From Streptomyces sp. NBC_01298 (GTDB taxonomy: Bacteria; Actinomycetota; Actinomycetes; Streptomycetales; Streptomycetaceae), in assembly GCF_035978755.1 (NCBI RefSeq), contig NZ_CP108414.1, positions 2,170,001 to 2,234,000 on the forward strand: a stretch of DNA of 64,000 bases, read 5' to 3'. The translations under genes and the position numbers were made by a program. Position 1 is the first letter of the stretch, and every line of letters starts with the position of its first letter. This document shows, one piece after another, positions 37,866 through 44,732 of this stretch. Under the pieces are notes generated by a model, which was given only the letters and a program-made list of their open reading frames with translations, searched no databases and was not told where the DNA came from.

Positions 37866-37987
37866 GTTTCACGTTTTGGACCCGTCTGGATTGACCATCG
37901 TTCAAGGTCTACTCCGCGCGGGCGCCAGCCGAAAGATCCCTTCTAGCGACGAAGGCCGCCTGTGCGCCCATCCAGACGAGGACCCCG
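37866..37987 (+). promoter_or_regulatory. Three-copy upstream element, copy A
   Basis: Begins GTTTCACGTT, then CTGGATTGACC, TTCAAGGTCTA, GCGGGCGCC, CGAAAGATCCCTTC, a small hairpin CCTTC/GAAGG, and CAGACGAGGACCCCG before the ATG. GACC and GGTC form an inverted pair. GAGGA is the ribosome site. Copies B and C keep these blocks in the same order. Confidence 0.75.
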
Positions 37988-38530
37988 ATGACCACCCCCG
38001 AGCAGCCCTCCATGCCCCAGCAGTCCGAGCAGACGCACTCCCCGACCGGCTACGGCCACCCGCAGCCCGGATGGCCCGCCGCCCCGGCGTGGCCGGCTTT
38101 GGCCGCGGCTCCCAAAGGATGGCCCACCTCGGCCAAGGTCGTCACGGGAACCGCCGCCGCGGCCCTGGTCATCGGAGGGACCGCCCTGACCACCTGGGCC
38201 CTGACCGGCAATTCCACGAACACCACCGCGCCGACAGCGTCGCCGTCCACCTGGAGCGCGCCCACACCGGCGCCCGGCGTCACCACGGTCGCCCCGAGCC
38301 CCGCCCGCACCTACAGCGCGTACGACGAGATGAAGGCGCGCGAGGTCTGGCAGCAGCTCGGAAAGCCGACACGCGACCAGACGTGCAGGACCTACCGGCT
38401 CGTCAACCGCACCGCGATGGTCGACGCGATCGGGGAGAGCCTCTACAAGGTCAACGGCATCACCGCCGACCCGGGAGCCCTGTACGACCTGGTGCTCGTC
38501 AAGGAGTGCGGCAACAACACCGGGATCTGA
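37988..38530 (+). CDS. Pro/Gln-rich single-pass membrane protein with a W-C-Y-C domain
   Basis: 180 residues. A cytoplasmic Pro/Gln tail (MTTPEQPSMPQQSEQ) leads to one transmembrane helix (about 51-73), a Thr/Pro linker, and an outer domain with Trp121, Cys133, Tyr136 and Cys174. The gene at 40771 has the same start and the same W-x11-C-x2-Y spacing, so the two are paralogues. Under copy A of the repeated upstream element. No enzyme motif. A surface-exposed role is inferred. Confidence 0.7.
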   Translation: MTTPEQPSMPQQSEQTHSPTGYGHPQPGWPAAPAWPALAAAPKGWPTSAKVVTGTAAAALVIGGTALTTWALTGNSTNTTAPTASPSTWSAPTPAPGVTTVAPSPARTYSAYDEMKAREVWQQLGKPTRDQTCRTYRLVNRTAMVDAIGESLYKVNGITADPGALYDLVLVKECGNNTGI

Positions 38531-38564
38531 CCGCCTCGTCTCGCAGCCACGCCCTTATCGCGAA

Positions 38565-38602
38565 GCCCCCGCCCCCTGCAGCAGACCGGACCCGGCGGGG
38601 GC
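38565..38602 (+). terminator. GCCCCCGCC/GGCGGGGGC hairpin
   Basis: Nine-base arms directly before copy B of the upstream element. Similar hairpins separate nearly every gene from 38.5 to 40.6 kb. Confidence 0.7.
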
Positions 38603-38603
38603 T

Positions 38604-38722
38604 GTTTCACGTTCTGGACGTGCCTGGATTGACCGTTCGTCAGGATCTACTCTTCGCGGGCGCCGCACCGCGAAAGATCCCTTCCGCAGACGGAAGACCG
38701 CGCGTGCGCAGACGAGGACCCG
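38604..38722 (+). promoter_or_regulatory. Three-copy upstream element, copy B
   Basis: The same blocks as copy A with more divergence: GTTTCACGTT, CTGGATTGACC, GATCTACTC, CGCGGGCGCC, GCGAAAGATCCCTTC, CAGACGAGGACCCG. The small hairpin is CTTCCG-CAGA-CGGAAG here against CCTTC/GAAGG in A, so the pairing is kept while the sequence changes. Confidence 0.75.
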
Positions 38723-38995
38723 ATGAGTCACATCCCCGGCCCCCAGTACCCGCAACAGCCGTACGGGCCGCCCCAGGGACAGCCCCCGTACCAGCAGCAG
38801 CCGGTGTACCAGCAGCAGCCCCAGTACGGCTACCAGCAGCCCCCGCAGCAGGTGTACGTACAGAACCAGCCGACCCGCACCGTCCACGGCGTCGGCTGCC
38901 TCGGCAGCATGTTCCACGCGTGCATGACCCTGATGACCTTCGGGCTCTGGTACCCGATCTGGCGCCGCGCCAAGCGCACCAGCCGGCACTACTGA
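38723..38995 (+). CDS. Pro/Gln/Tyr-rich small membrane protein (90 aa)
   Basis: The first ~50 residues are low complexity (runs such as PYQQQPVYQQQPQYGYQQ). A single hydrophobic segment follows (about 57-80, with GCLGSMFHACMTLMTFGLWY) and a basic end RRAKRTSRHY. Bacterial tails of this composition can be disordered or phase-separating scaffolds. Under copy B of the upstream element. Confidence 0.65.
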   Translation: MSHIPGPQYPQQPYGPPQGQPPYQQQPVYQQQPQYGYQQPPQQVYVQNQPTRTVHGVGCLGSMFHACMTLMTFGLWYPIWRRAKRTSRHY

Positions 38996-39023
38996 CCCCG
39001 ACGACAGCCGACTCGCCCGCCCC

Positions 39024-39059
39024 GAGCCCCCGCCCCCGATCTCACGGCTCGGCGGGGGT
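39024..39059 (+). terminator. CCCCCGCC/GGCGGGGG hairpin
   Basis: Lies between two small genes; arms at 39027-39034 and 39051-39058. Confidence 0.6.
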
Positions 39060-39087
39060 CTTCACCGACCACTCGGAGGTCCCCACC

Positions 39088-39414
39088 ATGTCCACGCCGC
39101 CCAGCCCGGACCAGATACCGCAGCCGCCCACCCAGCCGGCCTACATGCGGCCCACCGCGCCTCGATCCATCACCATCACCTTCCCCACCATCCACGGCAA
39201 GCTCGCCGCGACCCTCTACATCACCACCCTCCTCCTGGTAGGCGCCATCGCCTGGGCGCAGGTCGACCAAGCGCTCACCGCCCGCGACGAATACGTGCGC
39301 TTCCGGCATGGCCAGTGCGCCGGCTCCGTGTACGGAGTCGAGGACTACGACGCCGACGACATCGCCGAGTACACCGAGATCTGCGGGCACGCACCCCGCA
39401 AGTCCAGCAAGTAG
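39088..39414 (+). CDS. Pro/Gln-rich single-pass membrane protein (108 aa)
   Basis: Start at ATG 39088 with GGAGGT eight bases upstream. Layout as in its neighbours: Pro/Gln cytoplasmic part (TPPSPDQIPQPPTQP), one helix (about 38-58), and a short outer part with two Cys (HGQCAG and EICGH). It lacks the repeated upstream element but sits between copies B and C. No known family. Confidence 0.6.
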   Translation: MSTPPSPDQIPQPPTQPAYMRPTAPRSITITFPTIHGKLAATLYITTLLLVGAIAWAQVDQALTARDEYVRFRHGQCAGSVYGVEDYDADDIAEYTEICGHAPRKSSK

Positions 39415-39430
39415 CCACCCAGCCGAGATC

Positions 39431-39467
39431 GCCCCCGCCCCGGCAGCAGCCCGGACCTGGCGGGGGC
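39431..39467 (+). terminator. GCCCCCGCC/GGCGGGGGC hairpin
   Basis: Same arms as the hairpin at 38565; separates the 108-aa gene from the next. Confidence 0.65.
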
Positions 39468-39495
39468 TTCGTCAACCAACAGAAGGAGAGCACCC

Positions 39496-39996
39496 ATGGC
39501 TGTCTGGCTGATCAGGGCCGGAGGGAGCGGCGACCCGTTCCTCCCCCAGTTCCACGAGTACAACGCGGCCGTCTTCTCCTACAAGGAGGGGGAGGACATA
39601 CGCGGGCTCACCAAGGAGGAGATGATGGCCCGTTTCGAGGGCAAGCCGTACCTCGACCCCGACCGCGCCGGCGAGGTCATCAGCGCCTACAACGCGGGAA
39701 GATACGCTCGGGAACTCATCAAGATCCGCGACGAGGTGAAGCGAGGTGACTACCTCTACACCTCCCTCAAGGGCAGGAAGGAGTATCTCATCGGCCGCGT
39801 CAAGAAGAACCCGTACGAGTACCACCCCGAGCACGACCGCGACCACCGCCACATCGTGCGCACCAAGTGGGCCGCTCCGGTCCTCGCCGCGGATCTCGGA
39901 GAGCTCTTCCCGTACCTGAACACCGCGCGGCACACCATCCGCATCCCCGAGCAGCAGGAGAAGCTGGCCGAGTACGCCGCGCAGCGCTTCGCCTGA
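39496..39996 (+). CDS. Mrr-N-like (restriction-endonuclease N-terminal type) domain protein, no nuclease domain
   Basis: 166 residues behind AGAAGGAGAG. The start MAVWLIRAGGSGD, the middle YLYTSLKGRKEYLIGRV and the later HRHIVRTKW match the N-terminal domain of Mrr-like restriction proteins, which I know as a reader domain before a D-ExK nuclease. No D-ExK core follows: the protein ends after this domain. It could be a stand-alone base-modification reader, a regulator, or a remnant that lost its nuclease. Confidence 0.6.
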   Translation: MAVWLIRAGGSGDPFLPQFHEYNAAVFSYKEGEDIRGLTKEEMMARFEGKPYLDPDRAGEVISAYNAGRYARELIKIRDEVKRGDYLYTSLKGRKEYLIGRVKKNPYEYHPEHDRDHRHIVRTKWAAPVLAADLGELFPYLNTARHTIRIPEQQEKLAEYAAQRFA

Positions 39997-40001
39997 CCCA
40001 T

Positions 40002-40034
40002 CCCCCGCCCCGGCACCCAGCCGGCCAGCGGGGG
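40002..40034 (+). terminator. CCCCCGC/GCGGGGG hairpin with inner CCGGC/GCCGG
   Basis: This 33-bp block recurs almost unchanged at 40614-40645. Confidence 0.65.
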
Positions 40035-40117
40035 CTTGCGCATGTCCGAGGCCGTGCAGCCGAGACCGGTCCGGCTTATCGCCGTAGGGAAATTCACGAT
40101 GCTCCGGGGGTCTCCGT

Positions 40118-40426
40118 ATGACGACGAGGCTCTACCCGCGCCGGCCGATCCGGATCGCGATCCCCACCACCCCAGCCGTCGCCATGCTCGACGGCTGCGG
40201 GCGCTGGACGCTTCTCACCCGCTGCCCACTGTGCAACTGCCAGCACGTGCACCCCGCCGGGGCCGGAGAGGAGCCGACTTACGGACTGCGGCGTCCCCTT
40301 CGCCGGACGGGCGTCGTCTACTGGGCCATGCCCGTCCGACCGTCAGACGGTGTGCACCGCGAGGCTCCTGACTTCGTCGTTCCAGGAGTGGACACGGACC
40401 GGCGGGTCCGTTGCCCTCATGTCTGA
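40118..40426 (+). CDS. Small CxxC/H zinc-ribbon-like protein (102 aa)
   Basis: 102 residues. The core CPLCNCQHVHPAGAG with a later RVRCPHV matches a recurrent small family in Streptomyces mobile elements (CPxCxxxHxHGxG then RxxHC), a probable zinc-binding unit. No nuclease or DNA-binding function is shown. Its last eight bases overlap the next tiny gene. Confidence 0.5.
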   Translation: MTTRLYPRRPIRIAIPTTPAVAMLDGCGRWTLLTRCPLCNCQHVHPAGAGEEPTYGLRRPLRRTGVVYWAMPVRPSDGVHREAPDFVVPGVDTDRRVRCPHV

Positions 40427-40532
40427 TTTCTTGATCGTGATCACGACCGTCGACTCCCAGGAGGTCATCGCCTTCGGCATCGACGCCGGCCGCGCCGAGT
40501 ACCTGGAGTGGATCACCCGCGTGACCCGCTAG
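40419..40532 (+). CDS. Possible 37-aa protein overlapping the zinc-ribbon gene
   Basis: ATG at 40419 overlaps the previous stop by eight bases (ATGTCTGA). The peptide MSDFLIVITTVD ... AEYLEWITRVTR has a strand and a helix. Codon composition is gene-like but the ORF is short. Confidence 0.35.
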   Translation: MSDFLIVITTVDSQEVIAFGIDAGRAEYLEWITRVTR

Positions 40533-40613
40533 ACCTCCGCACGCTCCCGCAGCGCCCCGACTGGTTCACGGGAACGGGACCACAAGCGCCGCCGAGGCTC
40601 CGGCTCCACGACA

Positions 40614-40645
40614 ACCCGCCCCGGCACCGAGCCGGCCAGCGGGGG
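40614..40645 (+). terminator. CCCGC/GCGGG hairpin, repeat of the 40002 block
   Basis: Contains CCGGC-ACCGA-GCCGG and directly precedes copy C of the upstream element. Confidence 0.6.
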
Positions 40646-40647
40646 CC

Positions 40648-40770
40648 GTTTCACGTTATGGACCCGTCTGGATCGACCGGCGTTCAAGGTCTAATCTGCG
40701 CGGGCGCCAGCCGAAAGATCCCTTCTGTCGACGAAGGCCGCCTGTGCGCCCCACCCAGACGAGGACCCCG
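40648..40770 (+). promoter_or_regulatory. Three-copy upstream element, copy C
   Basis: Nearly identical to copy A over its whole length (GTTTCACGTT, GTCTGGATCGACC, TTCAAGGTCTAATC, GCGCGGGCGCCAGC, CGAAAGATCCCTTC, CCCAGACGAGGACCCCG). The hairpin is CCTTC/GAAGG with loop TGTCGAC instead of TAGCGAC. Confidence 0.75.
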
Positions 40771-41577
40771 ATGGCCACCCCCGAGCAGCCCTCCGTGCCC
40801 CAGCAGACCGAGCAGCCCCACATCCCCGCTCAGCCTCTCCAGCCCCCCACCGGCTACGGCTACCCGCAGCCCGGCTCCTGGGCTCCCGTGCCGGAGCCGG
40901 CGAAGAAGCTCTCCACCGGCAAGAAGATAGGCATCGGGGTCGGCGGCACACTGGGCCTGGTGCTCCTGGCCGCCGTGTTCGGGGCGGTGTCCGGGGCCGT
41001 GCAGAACAAGTCCGCGAACACGGCGGCGGCGGCGGCGGCGGCGGCCACCACGCCCATGCCCCATCTCGTCGGAAAAACGGTCGCCGACACACCCGCCGCC
41101 CTCCACGGCCACGAGACCGTCAACCAGCGCAGCGCATTCGGCGGAACCGATCCCGTGTCCAACAGGTCCGACGACCGCATTTGCTTCCAGGAACCCGCCG
41201 CGGGCGCTCCCCTTGCCTCGGGGCAGGACGTCGAACTCTTCGTGGCCGCATCCTACGAAACCTGCCCCACCCGCCTCGGTGACCTCCGCGCCCAGCCCAC
41301 ACCCACCCCCACCCCGGCGGCCACGGGGGCGTCCGGCCTAGACAAGCCCACCGAGGCCCTCCTCGCCGCAGCGATGGCCCCCGGCATCGTCGAAGGGCAG
41401 TGGGCCAAGATGGACGCCGCCACCAAGAAGCAGATGTGCGACGTCTACAACACCCCCTCCGGGCCCATACTCGTGCGAGCCATGTTCCTCGCCGAGATCA
41501 AGCCCGGCACCGAGGGCTACGAGTACAAGGACGTCCTCGGCGACGCCTTCATGAACACGCTCAAGAAGAACTGCTGA
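40771..41577 (+). CDS. Pro/Gln-rich membrane protein with PASTA-like and W-C-Y-C outer domains
   Basis: 268 residues from the ATG at 40771. The tail MATPEQPSVPQQTEQ repeats that of the 37988 gene. One helix (about 52-77) and an Ala-rich linker follow. Residues ~95-159 look like a PASTA repeat (MPHLVGKTVADTPAAL, later QEPAAGAPL), a fold that binds peptidoglycan fragments. The C-terminal domain repeats Trp211, Cys223, Tyr226 and a final Cys268 with the spacing of the paralogue. A wall-sensing or wall-anchored role is inferred. Confidence 0.72.
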   Translation: MATPEQPSVPQQTEQPHIPAQPLQPPTGYGYPQPGSWAPVPEPAKKLSTGKKIGIGVGGTLGLVLLAAVFGAVSGAVQNKSANTAAAAAAAATTPMPHLVGKTVADTPAALHGHETVNQRSAFGGTDPVSNRSDDRICFQEPAAGAPLASGQDVELFVAASYETCPTRLGDLRAQPTPTPTPAATGASGLDKPTEALLAAAMAPGIVEGQWAKMDAATKKQMCDVYNTPSGPILVRAMFLAEIKPGTEGYEYKDVLGDAFMNTLKKNC

Positions 41578-41657
41578 CACCCGCGCCGCGACGAGAACCC
41601 CGCACACCACGAAGCCCCCGCCTTCCCATTCAAGGACCCCCTCTTCCCCGCCGAGGT

Positions 41658-42256
41658 CCGATGCGGCGGACGCGGTCACTCACTGTCACGGTCACCGCGA
41701 CGGCGGCGCCCGTGCCGCGCCCCATGCCCCAGGTCGTGGGGACCACGTACGCGGCCGCGGCGAAGCAGATCGAGGTCCTCGGTGGAGGCGCCCTCCAGGC
41801 CCGGAGCGTCTATACGGCCGTCCCCTCCCCGCCGATGTCGGCGCCTGGCTGGTGTGCGTCCAGGGGCCGGCCGCGGGAGAGGGGATCACGAACGGCGGGC
41901 AGCGGGTGGCGCCGGTCGCGCCGGATGCGAAGTGCCCGGAGGGAGAGGCGACTCGGCTCCACCCGGGGCCCCGGCCCAACCCCACCCCCAACCCCACCCC
42001 CGCCCCCACTCCGCCTCCGGCGGGCCGCGCCGCCGAAGGACGACGACGGCAAGGGGGCGGCACGAGCGGCGGGGCCGCGGGCGGTGGGTGGACGAGCGTT
42101 GTGCGGTTCGGTCGCTTCTGCTCTCCGGTCGGCGCCACCGCTACGACGACGGACGGCCGCCCGGCGAAGTGCTTCATGGGCAAGGACGGCCGCGCGCGCT
42201 GGGGATCCCGGAGCCGGCCGGACCGCGCGGCCGAACCAGGGCCTCAGCCCGGGTAG
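41658..42256 (+). pseudogene. Frameshifted PASTA-like secreted or surface protein
   Basis: The first frame gives MRRTRSLTVTVTATA and PMPQVVGTTYAAAAKQIE, a PASTA-like start. Near 41820, in a C-rich run, the reading must shift to continue as LPADVGAWLVCVQGPAAGE. A Pro/Thr linker (NPTPNPTPAPTPPP) and a FCSPVGATATTTDGRPAKC end follow to the stop at 42256. It probably derives from the same family as the gene before it. The C-run makes a sequencing error possible. Confidence 0.5.
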
Positions 42257-42876
42257 TTGGTGCGCCAGGGTTCGTAGTACGGGTTGTCCTCGCAGCGGTC
42301 CATGATTTCCACCTTCTTCACCGTGTCCACCGGGCAGACGGCCACGATGAACGAGCGGGCGATGCCGCCCGGGAAGGCCACCTCGACCTGGGAGGCGTAC
42401 TTGTGGGTGTCGCCGATGGTCTGGTTGACGTCCACTCCGCCCGGGGCGTCGATGTAGTAGTTCCAGCCACTCTTCCAGGACTTGTAGAGGTCGTGGTTGT
42501 ACGTGGTGGAGACGTACGGGGAAGGCTGGTTGACCAGGACGTAGCTCTCGATGTCGTACTGGCCGGTCACGGTGTCCCGGGGCAGGAAGCCCTCCTCGAA
42601 GACCACCGACGGCGGGCGGCCGTCCGAGCGGTAGAGCTGCTTGCAGTTGATCCGCCAGGAGGGGGAGGGGGTGATGCGCTCCACCTCCACGCGTTCGTCG
42701 GCGGCGGCGAAGAGGTGGTTCGTGACCCGGGGGCAGGAGTTGGCGGGAGCCGCCGCGCGGAGCGATCCGGGGGCGGCGGACGGGACGGACGCGGAGGCGG
42801 AAGCGGGGGGCAGCAGGGCGGCGGCGAGGGCCGTCGCCAGCACGGCGGCGCGGCGGCGCAGGGCAGACATGATCAT
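42244..42876 (-). CDS. Secreted scabin/pierisin-like mono-ADP-ribosyltransferase
   Basis: 210 residues with a signal peptide (basic start, hydrophobic to about residue 29). The R-S-E class signature is complete: Arg83 in YRSDGRPPS, Ser-Thr-Thr at 123-125, and Gln163-x-Glu165 in SQVEVAFPGG. The YIDAPGGVDVNQTIGD block is typical of pierisin/scabin/ScARP toxins, which ADP-ribosylate guanine in DNA or nucleosides. Length is close to scabin. No immunity gene is recognisable beside it. It overlaps the end of the PASTA remnant on the other strand. Confidence 0.82.
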   Translation of the reverse strand: MIMSALRRRAAVLATALAAALLPPASASASVPSAAPGSLRAAAPANSCPRVTNHLFAAADERVEVERITPSPSWRINCKQLYRSDGRPPSVVFEEGFLPRDTVTGQYDIESYVLVNQPSPYVSTTYNHDLYKSWKSGWNYYIDAPGGVDVNQTIGDTHKYASQVEVAFPGGIARSFIVAVCPVDTVKKVEIMDRCEDNPYYEPWRTNYPG

Positions 42877-42889
42877 GCGGCCACCCTCG

Positions 42890-43200
42890 CGCCCTCACGG
42901 CGCCCACGCGGGCATCCTCACTCGATGGTGAGCGTGTCGGTACGCGGGCCGACTGCCCTGCCGGTGCCGCGAGTTGGTGGCGTAACGATCCTTCGGCGGG
43001 TGGCCGTCCCGCGTGCCTTCGAGCCGGCGCGGAGGGCCTCCCCGGGCCGCCGGGGACGGAACCCCCGGCCCCCGGTGCGACGGGCAAGGCGAAGCCGCCC
43101 CGATCCGGCGCGGCCAGCCCCGTTACGGCAAGCACCTCGACAAGGACAACGGCGGGATCGCCTGCGAAAAGGAGGGAGGTCGGGGAGGCTCCGCGCGCTG
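42890..43200 (+). pseudogene. Excalibur calcium-binding domain remnant
   Basis: The plus strand around 43068-43175 reads CDGQGEAAPIRRGQPRYG then KHLDKDNGGIACEK, the Excalibur motif (DxDxDGxxCE with N for D). No start or ribosome site lies upstream, and the frame runs on into the P450 gene without a stop. It is a domain fragment, perhaps from the surface-protein genes to its left. Confidence 0.6.
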
Positions 43201-43294
43201 CGGCGATATTCGGCCGGATGGGGCGGGAGACCTCGCACCCGGCGGGCCGCCGCCCGCAGAATCGGCCTGTCGGCACAGTTCTGAGGGCGGAGCC

Positions 43295-44710
43295 ATGGCA
43301 TCAACAGCGCGAGCACCACGGGCAGGTACGGGTACGGACGCGGGTAGCGGCGAGCGTACGGAGATACCCCGGCTGGAGGGTGCCCCGCTGCTCGGGTCGC
43401 TCGCCGATCTGAGGTCTGACGCCCTCGGTACGTATCAGCGGGCCCGGCAGCGGCACGGGGACGTCGTGCGGATCACGGCCGGTCCGCCGGGGCTGCGCAC
43501 CGAGCTGCACTGCGTGTTCTCGGCGGAGGGGGCCCAGCAGGTCCTGGCCTCGCAGGCGGCCAATTTCCGCAAGGACAACGCCATCTACCAAGAGGTCCGC
43601 GACGCCCTCGGCAACGGGCTGCTCACCAGCCAGGACGAGGACTACCTGCGCCAGCGGCGGCTGGTCCAGCCGCTGTTCACCAAGCGCCGGGTGGACGGGT
43701 ACGCGGACGCCGTCGCGACGGAGACCGCCTCCACCCTCGCCGCCTGGGAGGCGGCCCCGGACGGGGTCGTCGACGTCGCGGACGAGATGATGACGCTGGC
43801 GCTGCGCGCCGTCGCCCGGATCCTCTTCGGCACCGACGTGGACGCCACCGCCGACGTCGTGGACCGGTCCTTTCCGGTCATCACCGCCTACGTGATGCGC
43901 CGCGGCTACTCCCCCGTCAACATCCCCCGCGACTGGCCCACTCCGGGCAACAAGCGGGCGGCCGCCGCGATGGACGAGCTGTACGCGGTGTGCGACGGGA
44001 TCATCGCCGAGCGACGGAGCGACAGCGGCGCCGGAGCGGGCGAGGACCTGCTGTCGCTGCTCGCCGCCGCCGGCAGCGACGACGACGGGGAGTTCGACGC
44101 GACGGAGCTGCGCGAACAGGTTCTGATCTTCCTGCTCGCCGGGCACGAGACGACCGCCACCTCGCTGGCCTTCTCGCTCCACCTGCTGGCCCGCCATCCC
44201 GAGTTCCAGGACCGGGCCCGCGCCGAGATCGCCGCGGTGCTGGGCGACCGTACGCCCGGGGCCGCCGACCTCGACCGGCTCCCGTACCTCACCCAGGTAC
44301 TCAAGGAGGCCATGCGGCTCTACCCGGCGGCCCCCGCCATCGGCCGCCGCTCGGTCGCCGCGGCCGAGGTCGACGGGTACACCATCCCGGCCGGCGCCGA
44401 TGTGATCGTGGCGCCCTGGGTGACCCACCGCCATCCCGCATACTGGCCGGACCCGGAGCGTTTCGACCCCGACCGGTTCACCCCGGAGGCGGAGGCGGCC
44501 CGGCCGCGCTACGCCTGGCTGCCGTTCGGCGGCGGCCCGCGCGCCTGCATCGGACAGCACTTCTCCATGCTGGAGTCGGTGATCGCGCTGGCGATGCTGC
44601 TGCGGGCCTACGAGTTCGAGGCGGTGGACACCGAAGTCTCCGTCGTCGCCGGGATCACCCTGCGCAACACCAGTCCGGTGCGCTGCCGCATCCGCCGCCT
44701 GGGGACCTGA
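43295..44710 (+). CDS. Cytochrome P450
   Basis: 471 residues from an ATG at 43295 with GAGGGCGGAG before it; the frame is open further upstream only because of the Excalibur remnant. P450 landmarks are complete: I-helix AGHETTATS, ExxR in EAMRLYP, and heme loop FGGGPRACIG with axial Cys418. The long F/G region and AGHETT suggest the CYP110/CYP102-like branch that hydroxylates fatty acids or polyketides. It is convergent with an exporter gene. Redox partners are not encoded nearby. Confidence 0.93.
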   Translation: MASTARAPRAGTGTDAGSGERTEIPRLEGAPLLGSLADLRSDALGTYQRARQRHGDVVRITAGPPGLRTELHCVFSAEGAQQVLASQAANFRKDNAIYQEVRDALGNGLLTSQDEDYLRQRRLVQPLFTKRRVDGYADAVATETASTLAAWEAAPDGVVDVADEMMTLALRAVARILFGTDVDATADVVDRSFPVITAYVMRRGYSPVNIPRDWPTPGNKRAAAAMDELYAVCDGIIAERRSDSGAGAGEDLLSLLAAAGSDDDGEFDATELREQVLIFLLAGHETTATSLAFSLHLLARHPEFQDRARAEIAAVLGDRTPGAADLDRLPYLTQVLKEAMRLYPAAPAIGRRSVAAAEVDGYTIPAGADVIVAPWVTHRHPAYWPDPERFDPDRFTPEAEAARPRYAWLPFGGGPRACIGQHFSMLESVIALAMLLRAYEFEAVDTEVSVVAGITLRNTSPVRCRIRRLGT

Positions 44711-44732
44711 GGGGTACGGGGAGGCCTGACCG

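Noticed and set aside
37744..39414. 556-residue fused protein
   Set aside because: It runs through two other genes and two repeated leaders; only its last 108 residues, from the ATG at 39088, look like a gene.
43013..43294. 94-residue N-terminal extension of the P450
   Set aside because: It encodes an Excalibur remnant without a ribosome site; the ATG at 43295 has GAGGGCGGAG upstream and fits the P450 family length.
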